Shown piece by piece: positions 35,033 to 43,194 of a stretch of DNA of 64,000 bases (position 1 is the stretch's first letter; every line of letters starts with the position of its first letter). This DNA comes from Cellulomonas sp. PhB143. GTDB taxonomy: Bacteria > Actinomycetota > Actinomycetes > Actinomycetales > Cellulomonadaceae. The stretch spans positions 1 to 64,000 of the forward strand of contig NZ_RKIJ01000001.1 in the NCBI RefSeq assembly GCF_003752595.1. Reading direction: 5' to 3'. The notes under the pieces were generated by a model, which had not been told where the DNA came from, searched no databases, and saw only the letters and a list, made by a program, of their open reading frames with translations. The translations under genes were made by a program, and so were the position numbers.

Positions 35033-36319
35033 GTGCCGAGCCGACGCCCCCTGACCCGCCGCCCCGGACTGTGGATCGGGCTCGGCGGCCTCGTGCTCGC
35101 GATCCTCCTCGGGGCGACCGGCGGAAAGACCGGGGTGATCCTCTTCGCAGGCCTCTACCTCGCGGTCTCCGCGGCGGTCGCGATCCTGTTCGCCCGCACC
35201 TGGTGGGGGCCGATGCGCCGCGGCGTCGCCGGGATCGTCGCGGGCGCGCTCCTCGTCGGCACGGCCGTGGGCGTGGGCGCCTCCGCGGACCCCTCCGCCA
35301 CGGTGCCCGACGCCGCGGCGTCGGCCGGAACGACGTCGTCGCCCACACCGAGCCCGTCCCGGGCGACGAGGACGCCCGAGCCTGCACCGTCGTCGGCCGC
35401 CCCCACGCCGAAGCCGAAGCCGAAGCCGGCCACGAAGGCGAAGCCGACGACGTCGTCGGGCACCACGGCGAAGGGCGCCGCGTCGGGGACGGCGCTCGCG
35501 GCGGTCGCCACGCTCGCCGTCAAGGGGCGCGCGCCGAAGACGGGGTACGACCGCGAGGAGTTCGGCCCGGCGTGGTCGGACATTGACCACAACGGCTGCG
35601 ACACCCGCAACGACATCCTCGGGCGCGACCTCGGCGACGTGACCCACAAGGACGGCACGCACGACTGCGTCGTCCTCACCGGCGTGCTCGTGGACCCCTA
35701 CGGCGGCAGCACCATCGGGTTCCGGCGCGGGGTCTCGACGTCGAGCGCCGTCCAGATCGACCACCTCGTGGCGCTGTCGGACGCCTGGCAGACGGGCGCG
35801 CAGCAGATCGGCGAGGGCGCGCGCAAGGAGCTGGCCAACGACCCGCTGAACCTGCTCGCCGTCGACGGCCCGCTGAACATGTCCAAGAGCGACGGCGACA
35901 CCGCGACGTGGCTGCCGCCGAACAAGGCGTTCCGGTGCGCGTACGTCGCGCGACAGGTCGCCGTGAAGCAGGCCTACCACCTGTGGGTGACGCCGGCGGA
36001 GGGCGAGGCGATGCGTCGCGTGCTCGGGACGTGCCCGGACGAGCCGCTGCCCACCGAGGCGGGTGCGGCCCGGCACGCCGACCCGCACGCGAAGCAGGAC
36101 CCGTCGGTGGAGGCGGGGGAGCCGGCGGGCGGAGCGGCGGACGAGTCGGAGCCTGCGCCCGCGGGGGATGGGTCCGGCGGCTCGGGCGACTCCGACGGCT
36201 CGGTGACCTACCAGAACTGCGACGCCGCGCGCGCGGCCGGCGCCGCCCCCGTCCACCGGGGCGACCCGGGGTACTCGAGCAAGCTCGACCGCGACGGGGG
36301 CGGCGTCGGCTGCGAGTAG
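35033..36319 (+). CDS. membrane-anchored HNH-type nuclease with Excalibur domain
   Basis: 428 aa. Three hydrophobic segments lie in residues 10-85. A Thr/Pro/Lys-rich linker follows, with a KPKPKPATK stretch. A DUF1524/GmrSD-like HNH domain then has QIDHLVALSDAW (Asp243-His244) and NDPLN (Asn269, Asn273). The last 37 residues are an Excalibur calcium-binding domain (NCDAARAAG, LDRDGGGVGCE). This order is common in actinobacterial extracellular nucleases. The membrane segments place the catalytic part outside the cell. GTG start. It is divergent from the MazEF-type module. Confidence 0.88.
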   Translation: MPSRRPLTRRPGLWIGLGGLVLAILLGATGGKTGVILFAGLYLAVSAAVAILFARTWWGPMRRGVAGIVAGALLVGTAVGVGASADPSATVPDAAASAGTTSSPTPSPSRATRTPEPAPSSAAPTPKPKPKPATKAKPTTSSGTTAKGAASGTALAAVATLAVKGRAPKTGYDREEFGPAWSDIDHNGCDTRNDILGRDLGDVTHKDGTHDCVVLTGVLVDPYGGSTIGFRRGVSTSSAVQIDHLVALSDAWQTGAQQIGEGARKELANDPLNLLAVDGPLNMSKSDGDTATWLPPNKAFRCAYVARQVAVKQAYHLWVTPAEGEAMRRVLGTCPDEPLPTEAGAARHADPHAKQDPSVEAGEPAGGAADESEPAPAGDGSGGSGDSDGSVTYQNCDAARAAGAAPVHRGDPGYSSKLDRDGGGVGCE

Positions 36320-36499
36320 TGCGGTAGCGGAGCGGGTGAAATCTGGGCGGTCTGCGGGACCCGAAGAGGCTGATCGTTGAAATTGCAACGATGAGCGCAA
36401 TGGACCGCACTTCCTTCGTGTCGGACGTTCGACCTACTCTGGCGCAGCCCCGACGGTTCACAAAAACCCCGCGCCACCTGCGGAGACAAGGCCATCACG
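36320..36499 (+). other. AT-richer leader region upstream of the repeat surface protein
   Basis: About 180 bases without a gene. It is less GC-rich than its surroundings and contains a short inverted repeat GTTGAAATTGCAAC near 36376. No clear promoter pair or terminator was found. It probably holds the promoter of the surface-protein gene at 36500. Confidence 0.4.
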
Positions 36500-39076
36500 A
36501 TGAAGAGAAGGTCCATCAGCGCGCCGCTGGCCGCCACCATGGTTGCCTCGCTGGCGCTCGTCGGAACGATCGCGGCCACGCCCGCGTTCGCCGACGACAC
36601 ACCCACGAGCAGCGGGACGGTCGCGGACACCACGAACCCGACCGTGACCGTCAAGCCGGCCTCCGGCGGCACCATCGGCGTCGACGGCCGCTACCGTGCC
36701 GTGTCGTTCCAGCTGCACGACGCGGGGAAGGTCGACCGGCTCGAGCTCAACGGGGTCGCCAAGGACCTGGCCGACAACCAGTGGTCGGATCTCAACGGCG
36801 TCAAGCCCGGCGCGTTCGGCGCGGTCGAGGGCACGAACACGCTGAAGGTCTACGACGTCGCGGGCAACGTCACGTCGCTCGACTTCGTCCTGGACACCAC
36901 GGGGCCCGAGGTCACGGTCAAGGACGAGTCGAAGGGCGTGGACCCGGTCTTCCGCACGGTGAGCTTCAGGCTGCACGACGGCGCGAAGGTTGACCGGATC
37001 GTGCTCAACGATGTGGCCAAGGACCTGAACGACAACCAGTGGTCGGACCTCAACGGGGTGAAGCCCGGCGCGTTCGGCGCGGTCGAGGGCAAGAACACCC
37101 TGGTCGCCTACGACGCTCTGGGCAACAAGACCACCCTCGTCTTCACCCTCGACACCACGGGCCCCGAGGTCACCGTCAAGCCGGAGCGCGACGGCACGGT
37201 CGGCGCCGACGGGCGCTACCGCTCCGTGTCCTTCAAGCTCGCCGACACGGGCAAGGTCGACCGGCTCGAGCTCAACGGCGTCGACAAGGACCTGACCGAC
37301 AACCAGTGGTCGGACCTCAACGGCGTCAAGCCCGGCGCCTTTGGCGCGGTCGAGGGCGCGAACACGCTGGACGTCTACGACGTCGCGGGCAACGTGACGT
37401 CGCTCGACTTCGTCCTGGACACCACGGGGCCCGAGGTCACCGTCAAGGACGACTCGACCGGCGCGGACCCCGACTTCCGCACGGTCAGCTTCAAGCTGCA
37501 CGACGGCGCGAAGGTCGACAAGGTCGAGATCAACGGGGTACTCAAGGACCTGACCGACGACGAGTGGTCCGACGTCAACGGCGTCACGCCGGGGACGTTC
37601 GGCGGGGTCGAGGGCAAGAACACCCTGGTCGCCTACGACGCCCTGGGGAACGAGACCGTGGTCGACTTCTCGCTCGACACCGCCCGGCCGGTCGTCGCGA
37701 TCGACGCGCCCACCGCTGACCGGATCACCACGAGCGCGAAGGCCGGCAAGCTCACGCTCACCGCGACGGACGAGCAGGGGCTGCGCCGGACGGCCGCGAA
37801 CCTCTACCTGAACGGTGAGTTCCTGCGGGCCGTCGGCTCGACGTCGGCCACGACGGCGATCGGCGGGACGACATGGGCGGGCGGCTGGGACATCCCGGCC
37901 GACCTGGCCGACGGCGACTATGTGATCCGCACGGGCGCGACCGACCTGGCCGGCAACTGGGGCGGGGCCGACGTCGCGCTGACGATCGACGGCACCACGC
38001 CGGTGATCGTCATGCCCGACGGCGACCAGATCGCCGGCGCAGGCGAGACGACGTTCGATCTCTCGCAGGTGGAGGAGCACCCGGGCTGGTCGTACGTCGA
38101 GATCGATCAGATCGGCGCGAACGACAAGTGGCAGAAGATCACGGGGCAGCGCTTCGAGGACGTGAACGAGTACGCCTTCACGGTCGACAGCTCGACGCTC
38201 ACCGAGGGCGCGCGCACCCAGGTCAAGATCACGTCGGTCGACGCCGCGGGCAACCGCACCTCGGCGGTGTTCCCCGTCGTGGTGGACGTCTCCTCCGCGA
38301 CGCCGGTCGGCCCGGCCGACCCTGGGGACGCGACGGAGCCTGAGGACGCGACGGAGCCCGAGGGATCCGAGGGTTCGGACGCCGGCGACACGGACGACAG
38401 CACGGTCCTGACTCTCGACGGCTCCACGGTCCGGACCGAGACGGTCGACGGCCTGCCCTGGATCGACGTCGACGTGACGCTGACGGACCCGGGCGCACGC
38501 GCCACCGCGCACACCGTCCACCTCGAGCTGACCGACGGCACGCACACGGAAGACATCACGCTCGGCGACCTCGTCGACGGGCACCTCGAGGGCCGGATCC
38601 TGTGGCCCGGTGCGGCAGAGGCCGCCGAGGGCACCCCGGCGGCGTGGCCCGGCTGGACGCAGGACTCCCACGGCGCCTGGGTCCGGACCGACGAGGGCTT
38701 CGCCTGGACGCTCGGTGACATCACCGCGAAGCTCGTCGTCAACCCCGAGCTGGCCGTCGACCTCACGTACCCCGCCGGCGCCGGACCGCAGGTATCGGAC
38801 GACGCGGGCGAGACGTCGTCCGACGCCACGGACGGGGGCGACGTCGTGGTGACCGGGGCGCAGGCCGCGTCGAACGTGGTCGCCGGGGCCCCTGCCGGTG
38901 CGGGTACCGATGCGGCGGACGCAGACGCCGCGGAGGTCGCGGCCGGGACGGCCGACGCCGGTGCGACGGGAGCCCTGGCGAGTACCGGGTTCGACGTCGC
39001 GCTGATCGGGTCCGCCGCGCTGCTTCTGGTGGCGCTCGGCGCCGGGCTCGTGATCGCGCGGCGCCGCCGCGCCTGA
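36500..39076 (+). CDS. wall-sorted surface protein with four tandem Ig-like repeats (LAxTG)
   Basis: 858 aa. Signal peptide to about residue 31. Four repeats follow: A1 46-134, B1 135-220, A2 221-309, B2 310-395. Each ends with a DxxGN-type strand and contains a QWSDLNGVKPG or EWSDVNGVTPG loop. A1 and A2 are closer to each other than to B1 and B2, so the array arose by duplication of an AB pair. More Ig-like modules run to about 630 and a Trp-rich domain to about 755. The tail is LASTGF, a membrane segment and RRRRA, a class-E-type sorting signal. Likely adhesive or structural; no catalytic motif. Confidence 0.85.
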   Translation: MKRRSISAPLAATMVASLALVGTIAATPAFADDTPTSSGTVADTTNPTVTVKPASGGTIGVDGRYRAVSFQLHDAGKVDRLELNGVAKDLADNQWSDLNGVKPGAFGAVEGTNTLKVYDVAGNVTSLDFVLDTTGPEVTVKDESKGVDPVFRTVSFRLHDGAKVDRIVLNDVAKDLNDNQWSDLNGVKPGAFGAVEGKNTLVAYDALGNKTTLVFTLDTTGPEVTVKPERDGTVGADGRYRSVSFKLADTGKVDRLELNGVDKDLTDNQWSDLNGVKPGAFGAVEGANTLDVYDVAGNVTSLDFVLDTTGPEVTVKDDSTGADPDFRTVSFKLHDGAKVDKVEINGVLKDLTDDEWSDVNGVTPGTFGGVEGKNTLVAYDALGNETVVDFSLDTARPVVAIDAPTADRITTSAKAGKLTLTATDEQGLRRTAANLYLNGEFLRAVGSTSATTAIGGTTWAGGWDIPADLADGDYVIRTGATDLAGNWGGADVALTIDGTTPVIVMPDGDQIAGAGETTFDLSQVEEHPGWSYVEIDQIGANDKWQKITGQRFEDVNEYAFTVDSSTLTEGARTQVKITSVDAAGNRTSAVFPVVVDVSSATPVGPADPGDATEPEDATEPEGSEGSDAGDTDDSTVLTLDGSTVRTETVDGLPWIDVDVTLTDPGARATAHTVHLELTDGTHTEDITLGDLVDGHLEGRILWPGAAEAAEGTPAAWPGWTQDSHGAWVRTDEGFAWTLGDITAKLVVNPELAVDLTYPAGAGPQVSDDAGETSSDATDGGDVVVTGAQAASNVVAGAPAGAGTDAADADAAEVAAGTADAGATGALASTGFDVALIGSAALLLVALGAGLVIARRRRA
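36635..37684 (+). repeat. (AB)x2 tandem repeat in surface-protein gene
   Basis: Two copies of a 525-bp unit (36635-37159 and 37160-37684), each encoding an 89-aa A module and an 86-aa B module. Both type A and type B share the SDLNGVKPGAFGAVEG core, changed to SDVNGVTPGTFGGVEG in the last. The pattern shows duplication of the pair, and recombination could change the copy number. Confidence 0.85.
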
Positions 39077-39092
39077 TCCCCTGGCCGAGCCC

Positions 39093-39126
39093 GCGGCCCC
39101 GCGCCCCTTCCCGGGTGCGGGGCCGC
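39093..39126 (+). terminator. hairpin terminator of surface-protein gene
   Basis: GCGGCCCCGC, a 14-base loop, then GCGGGGCCGC: a perfect 10-bp GC stem that begins 17 bases after the stop at 39076. Confidence 0.75.
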
Positions 39127-39204
39127 AGTCGTCGGCCGTCGCATCGTGCGGGGCCGTCCACAGCGCGGACCGGACGAATCGTCATCCACAGCGCGATAGC
39201 CGCC

Positions 39205-39233
39205 ATTAGGTTATATCGGACAGGTGCCCTAAT
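39205..39233. promoter_or_regulatory. candidate regulatory inverted repeat upstream of LPQTG gene
   Basis: ATTAGG (39205-39210) and CCTAAT (39228-39233) are inverted and 17 bases apart, flanking an AT-rich TTATAT element. They lie 44 bases before the GTG at 39277 and may mark the promoter region. No known regulator is implied. Confidence 0.35.
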
Positions 39234-39276
39234 CTCAGTCGCGCCCGACGCCGTGCTCCGAGACCAGGGACCTCCC

Positions 39277-40125
39277 GTGAAAACTGCACACCGCCCGCGC
39301 GCGATGGCCGCGCTCCTCTCCTCCGCCCTCGCCGCGGGCGTCGTCGCCCTCGGGGCGCCCGCCTTCGCGACCGACGTCGTCGCGCCGGACGGGGCGCACG
39401 CCGACTACCCGTACACGGTCCAGGTCGACTGGCTCCTGCCCGACGCGTTCGACGACGCCGACCAGAGCCCTCCGGCCGGCGCGAAGGAGATCTTCCCCCA
39501 GGACCGCGTCGTGGATTCCCCGGCGAAGTGCGGCCACTGGATCCAGCGGGACACCTATCGGATCGACGACGCGACGGACCAGGCGATACTCGACGGGTTC
39601 GGCAACGTCCTGACGTGGAACGAGGCCGAGAACCGCAGCGCCGACACCTCGATCTACGTGGGCCACACGTTCGAGTTCACGGGGGCATGCACGCCTGAGA
39701 CCGCGCCGACCGCGCCGACCGCGCCGACCGCGCCGACCGCACCGACCGCGACCCCGGGCGCGGCGCCCATGCCGACCGTGCCCGCCGAGTCCCCGAACGC
39801 CGCGTCCACGCCGACGCTTCCCGCCGAGGCTGCGGCATCCGGGGCACCGGTGGCGGAGGTCGTGGTGACGCCGGAGGCGGACGACGCCACGCCGTCGGAC
39901 GCGGCCTCCGACAGCTCGACGGACACGGAGATCGCGGCGCCCGTCGCCGCGGAGGTCACCGGTGCGCCGTCGGACGCCCCGAGAGTCGAGGCGGCTGCCG
40001 AGGTCTCGGGCGACCAGCTCCCGCAGACCGGGTTCGACAGCGCCTGGTTCGCGGTCGCCGCGATCGTGCTGGTCGGTGGCGGCGTGACCACGCTGCTCGC
40101 CGTCCGACGCCGCGCGAACGGCTGA
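39277..40125 (+). CDS. LPQTG wall-anchored secreted protein
   Basis: 282 aa from a GTG start. Signal peptide to about residue 31 (VALGAPAFAT). A folded domain follows with YPYTVQVDWLLPD, AGAKEIFPQD, CGHWIQRDTYRID and a second cysteine; this domain is common in wall proteins of related actinobacteria. Next are five TAP repeats and an Ala/Asp/Pro linker. The C-terminus is LPQTGFDSAW, a membrane segment and RRRANG, a canonical LPxTG signal, unlike the LAxTG tails of the two other wall proteins in this window. The upstream in-frame part from 39115 is not protein-like. Confidence 0.85.
   Translation: MKTAHRPRAMAALLSSALAAGVVALGAPAFATDVVAPDGAHADYPYTVQVDWLLPDAFDDADQSPPAGAKEIFPQDRVVDSPAKCGHWIQRDTYRIDDATDQAILDGFGNVLTWNEAENRSADTSIYVGHTFEFTGACTPETAPTAPTAPTAPTAPTATPGAAPMPTVPAESPNAASTPTLPAEAAASGAPVAEVVVTPEADDATPSDAASDSSTDTEIAAPVAAEVTGAPSDAPRVEAAAEVSGDQLPQTGFDSAWFAVAAIVLVGGGVTTLLAVRRRANG
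39700..39744 (+). repeat. 9-bp tandem repeat in LPQTG gene
   Basis: Five copies of ACCGCGCCG, the last with one change (ACCGCACCG), encode a Thr-Ala-Pro series. This is a short in-frame repeat prone to slippage and forms part of the wall-spanning linker. Confidence 0.8.
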
Positions 40126-40141
40126 CACGGCCGGCCTCACC

Positions 40142-40205
40142 CGCCGAGAAGTCGAACTCGGCCCCTGACTCTTCCGATCGAGGGGCGGAGCTCGACTTCT
40201 CAGCG
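40142..40205. repeat. 64-bp palindromic element, copy A
   Basis: Begins CGCCGAGAAGTCGA and ends TCGACTTCTCAGCG, with the centre CCCCTGACTC, then GATCGAGGGG. It is the most degenerate copy, with several arm mismatches. It lies 16 bases after the LPQTG gene stop and before a methyltransferase gene on the same strand. Confidence 0.85.
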
Positions 40206-40312
40206 TGTGGCGCGACATGGGGAGAGTTCATCCGCTCCGGCACTGGAACGGGGCTCGGGCACACGCGGATACTGGGATGACGGCAGGGGGCGCCCCGACG
40301 AAGGAGTGCGCC

Positions 40313-41152
40313 ATGAGTCCCGACGTGTCAGCACAGGTGCCGGCCGGCGTGCTGGAGGCCGTCCGCGCCAAGCACCGCGCGATGTGGTCCTCCGGCGACT
40401 ACCCGGCCGTCGCGGACCAGACCATCTCGACCCTCGGCGCCGTCCTCGTCGAGGCGTGCGGCATCGGTCCGGGCGACCGGGTACTCGACGTCGCGGCCGG
40501 TGCGGGCAACGCCGCGATCCCCGCTGCGCTCGCCGGGGCGGACGTCGTCGCCTCCGACCTGGCACCCGACCTGCTGGACGCGGGCCGGCGTCGCGCAGCG
40601 GAGCGCGGCGCGACGCTGCACTGGGCGGAGGCTGACGCCCACGCCCTGCCGTTCGAGGACGGCGAGTTCGACGTGGTGATGTCGTGCGTCGGCGTGATGT
40701 TCGCACCGTTCCACCGGCTGGCGGCACACGAGCTGCTCCGCGTCACGCGCCCCGGGGGGACGATCGGCACCATCGCGTGGACGCCGGACAGCCTGGTCGG
40801 TGAGATGTTTGCGACCATCGGGCCGTACGCGCCCCCGCCGCCGCCGGGGGCGCAGCCACCGTCGGCGTGGGGGAGCGAAGCGCATGTGCACGAGCTGTTC
40901 GGGGACGCGGTGACGGACCTCCGGGCCGAGACCCGCACTCTCGTCGTCGACCGGTTCGGCTCCGGCGTGGAGCTCCGTGACTTCCTCAAGGAGCTCCTGG
41001 GACCAGTGATCGCGGCCTACCGGTTCGTCGCCGATGACCCCGAGCGTGTCGCGGCGCTCGACGAGGCCCTGGTCGCGCTGGGCGACCGGCATCTGCAGGA
41101 CGACGGCACGATGGCCTGGGACTACCTGCTGGTGCGCGCGACGCGGGCGTGA
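40313..41152 (+). CDS. class I SAM-dependent methyltransferase
   Basis: 279 aa. Motif I is VLDVAAGAGNAAI, motif II ends VVASDLAPD, and VLMLR-type motifs are replaced by AHELLRVTRPGGTIG. These give a standard Rossmann methyltransferase of the UbiE/type 11 class. A Pro-rich patch (PPPPPGAQPP) lies near residue 180. AAGGAG precedes the ATG at 40313; the longer reading from 40205 would begin inside palindromic copy A and is unlikely. The acceptor is unknown. It lies between two palindromic elements. Confidence 0.88.
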   Translation: MSPDVSAQVPAGVLEAVRAKHRAMWSSGDYPAVADQTISTLGAVLVEACGIGPGDRVLDVAAGAGNAAIPAALAGADVVASDLAPDLLDAGRRRAAERGATLHWAEADAHALPFEDGEFDVVMSCVGVMFAPFHRLAAHELLRVTRPGGTIGTIAWTPDSLVGEMFATIGPYAPPPPPGAQPPSAWGSEAHVHELFGDAVTDLRAETRTLVVDRFGSGVELRDFLKELLGPVIAAYRFVADDPERVAALDEALVALGDRHLQDDGTMAWDYLLVRATRA

Positions 41153-41190
41153 CTGGCCCGGTCGGCGGACCCTGCGCCCTCGGCCCCGAA

Positions 41191-41254
41191 CGCCGAGAAG
41201 TCGAATTCCGCCCCTGATCTGGCCAGATCAGGGGCGGAATTCGACTTCTCGGCG
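41191..41254. repeat. 64-bp palindromic element, copy B (perfect)
   Basis: A perfect 64-bp palindrome: positions 41191-41222 are the exact reverse complement of 41223-41254. It starts CGCCGAGAAGTCGAATTC, meets at CTGG/CCAG, and ends GAATTCGACTTCTCGGCG. It lies between the convergent methyltransferase (stop 41152) and permease (stop 41294) genes. A strong bidirectional terminator is the simplest role. Confidence 0.92.
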
Positions 41255-41293
41255 GGGTGGTGCCGGGCGGGTCGGGGGTGGTGCGGGAGAGGG

Positions 41294-42205
41294 CTACTGG
41301 CCGCCCATGCCCGTCGTCGCGACGCCCTGGACGATGCGGCGCTGGAAGAGCATGAACACCACGAGCAGCGGCAGCGCCGCGATGATCGCCGACGCCATGT
41401 TCTGCGCATACTGCACGCCGTAGGCGTTCTTCACGGTCGAGAGCCCGACGGGCAGCGTCATGAACGTCGGGTCGGTCGTGACGATGAACGGCCACAGGAA
41501 GTTGTTCCACGCCCCGATGAACACGAAGATCGCCACCGCCACGAGGATCGACCGGGACAGCGGCACGACGATCGTCCAGAAGAGCCGCCACGACCCGGCG
41601 CCGTCGATGCGTGCGGCGTCCAGCAGCTCGCCGGGGATCGCGTCGAAGAACCGCTTGAGGATGAACACCATGACCGGTGCGACGATCTGCGGCAGGATGA
41701 TGCCGGCGTAGGAGTCCACGAGACCCATGGCCTGCATCTGGCGGAACAGCGGCACGATGAGGATCTGACCGGGCAGCATGATCGACGCGATGGTCAGCGC
41801 CTGCAGGAGCCCGCGACCCTTGAACAGCGTCTGCGAGAAGGCGAACGCGGCCATCGCGGAGATCATCACGGTGAGGATCGTGACGAGCGTCGCGACGATC
41901 AGGCTGTTGCCCATCCACTTGAGCAGGTCGCTGTTCGCGAGCACCGAACGGTAGGCGTCGAGCGTCCAGCCCATCGACGGCCACCACGACGCGGGGAGCG
42001 CCGCCTCGGCCTCGTGCTTGAAGCTGGTGACGGCACCCCAGACGACGGGGAGCAGCCAGAGCGCCGCGAGCACCACGAGGGCGATCAGCGTGCCGGCCCG
42101 GACCCAGGGGGAGGGGCCGATGGTCAGGTTGGTGAGAGCTCGGTTCTCGGCCCGGGTCCGCTGCGCCTCCGCGCGGCGGTCGGCCACCAGTGTGGCGATG
42201 GACAC
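41294..42205 (-). CDS. ABC sugar importer permease (MalG-type), glycan locus 2
   Basis: 303 aa with six predicted membrane spans. It has the MalG-type EAA loop (LLDAARIDGAGSWRLFWTIV) and LSTVKNAYGVQYAQNMASAI near the end. GTG start with AAGGAG upstream. Only one base separates it from the stop of the other permease, so they are in one operon. It should form the membrane channel with the protein at 42207. The closest feature past its stop is palindromic copy B. Confidence 0.92.
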   Translation of the reverse strand: MSIATLVADRRAEAQRTRAENRALTNLTIGPSPWVRAGTLIALVVLAALWLLPVVWGAVTSFKHEAEAALPASWWPSMGWTLDAYRSVLANSDLLKWMGNSLIVATLVTILTVMISAMAAFAFSQTLFKGRGLLQALTIASIMLPGQILIVPLFRQMQAMGLVDSYAGIILPQIVAPVMVFILKRFFDAIPGELLDAARIDGAGSWRLFWTIVVPLSRSILVAVAIFVFIGAWNNFLWPFIVTTDPTFMTLPVGLSTVKNAYGVQYAQNMASAIIAALPLLVVFMLFQRRIVQGVATTGMGGQ

Positions 42206-42206
42206 G

Positions 42207-43178
42207 TCAGGACTCCTTACGGGTCGGCACCAGCCGGATCAGGGTGAACACGAGGATCAGCGCGAAGAACACGTACGAGATCGCCGACGCGTACCCGAGG
42301 CGGTAGTTGGTGAAGCCCGCGTCGTAGATGTATTCGAGGATCGGCCGTGTGCTGCCGTTCGGTCCGCCGCCCGTGAGCAGATAGATCTGGTCGAAGACCT
42401 TGAGCGACCCGAGGATCTGCAGCACGACGATCACGGCGGTGATGTTGCGCAGCTGGGGGATGGTGATCGAGAACAGCCGGCGCCAGCCGCCCGCGCCGTC
42501 GATCGTCGCCGCCTCGTAGAGGGTGTGCGGGATCCCCTGCAGGGCCGCGAGGAACAGCAGGAAGTTGAACCCGACCGTCCACCAGACGGTGACGAGCACG
42601 ATGGAGTACATGGCGACGTTCTCGTCGCTGAGCCAGCCGACCGGGCCGAGGTTCACCTTCGACAGCCAGACGTCGAACAGCCCGATCTCCGGCTGGAACA
42701 GCCAGCTGCTCAGCGAGGCGACGACGGCGCTCGTGAGGAGGAACGGCGCGAAGAACGACATGCGCCAGACCCACTGGCCGGGGAGCCCGGTGTGCACGAG
42801 CAGGGCCATCCCGAGGCTGACGATCACCAGCGGGATCACGCTCAGCAGCGTGAAGACGACGGTGTGCCAGAGCGTCTGCCAGACCTGGGGGTCGCCCAGA
42901 GCCTCGATGTAGTTGTCGAGACCGATGAAGCTGCTCTTGGTGCCGGTCAGGCTCTGGTTGGTGAAGCTCATCCACAGGCCGTAGATGGTCGGCCACAGCA
43001 GGAAGAGCCCGGTGGCGATCGCGAACGGTGCCACGAAGACGTAGCCGGACCGGTCGCGCTCGCGCATGGTCTTGCGACGGGCGGTCCGTGCCGCTCCCGC
43101 GGTGCGGGAGCCCGGGGCGCGGCGGGAGGCGTTCGCCCGCGCGGACGCGGGGGCTGTTGAGGTGCTCGAGACGGTCAT
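42207..43178 (-). CDS. ABC sugar importer permease (MalF-type), glycan locus 2
   Basis: 323 aa with six predicted membrane spans after a 35-residue basic N-terminus. The EAA loop is LYEAATIDGAGGWRRLFSITI, and LTGGGPNGSTR is typical of MalF/UgpA permeases. I start it at ATG 43178 (AGGA six bases upstream) rather than the GTG at 43190, which lacks a ribosome site. It lies 16 bases after the binding-protein gene and one base before the partner permease. Confidence 0.92.
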   Translation of the reverse strand: MTVSSTSTAPASARANASRRAPGSRTAGAARTARRKTMRERDRSGYVFVAPFAIATGLFLLWPTIYGLWMSFTNQSLTGTKSSFIGLDNYIEALGDPQVWQTLWHTVVFTLLSVIPLVIVSLGMALLVHTGLPGQWVWRMSFFAPFLLTSAVVASLSSWLFQPEIGLFDVWLSKVNLGPVGWLSDENVAMYSIVLVTVWWTVGFNFLLFLAALQGIPHTLYEAATIDGAGGWRRLFSITIPQLRNITAVIVVLQILGSLKVFDQIYLLTGGGPNGSTRPILEYIYDAGFTNYRLGYASAISYVFFALILVFTLIRLVPTRKES

Positions 43179-43194
43179 CGTCGTCCTCACTCGA

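Noticed and set aside
36391-36993. Overlapping plus-strand frame before and inside the repeat surface protein
   Set aside because: Arg-rich shadow frame without motif; the other frame has signal peptide, repeats and sorting signal.
39700-39744. CRISPR-like or microsatellite array
   Set aside because: The 9-bp units are in frame, have no spacers, and encode a TAP linker of a wall protein.
41191-41254. Attenuator or riboswitch at palindromic copy B
   Set aside because: It lies after two convergent stops with no leader to control, and the same element recurs at five other gene ends. A terminator or repeat family explains it better.
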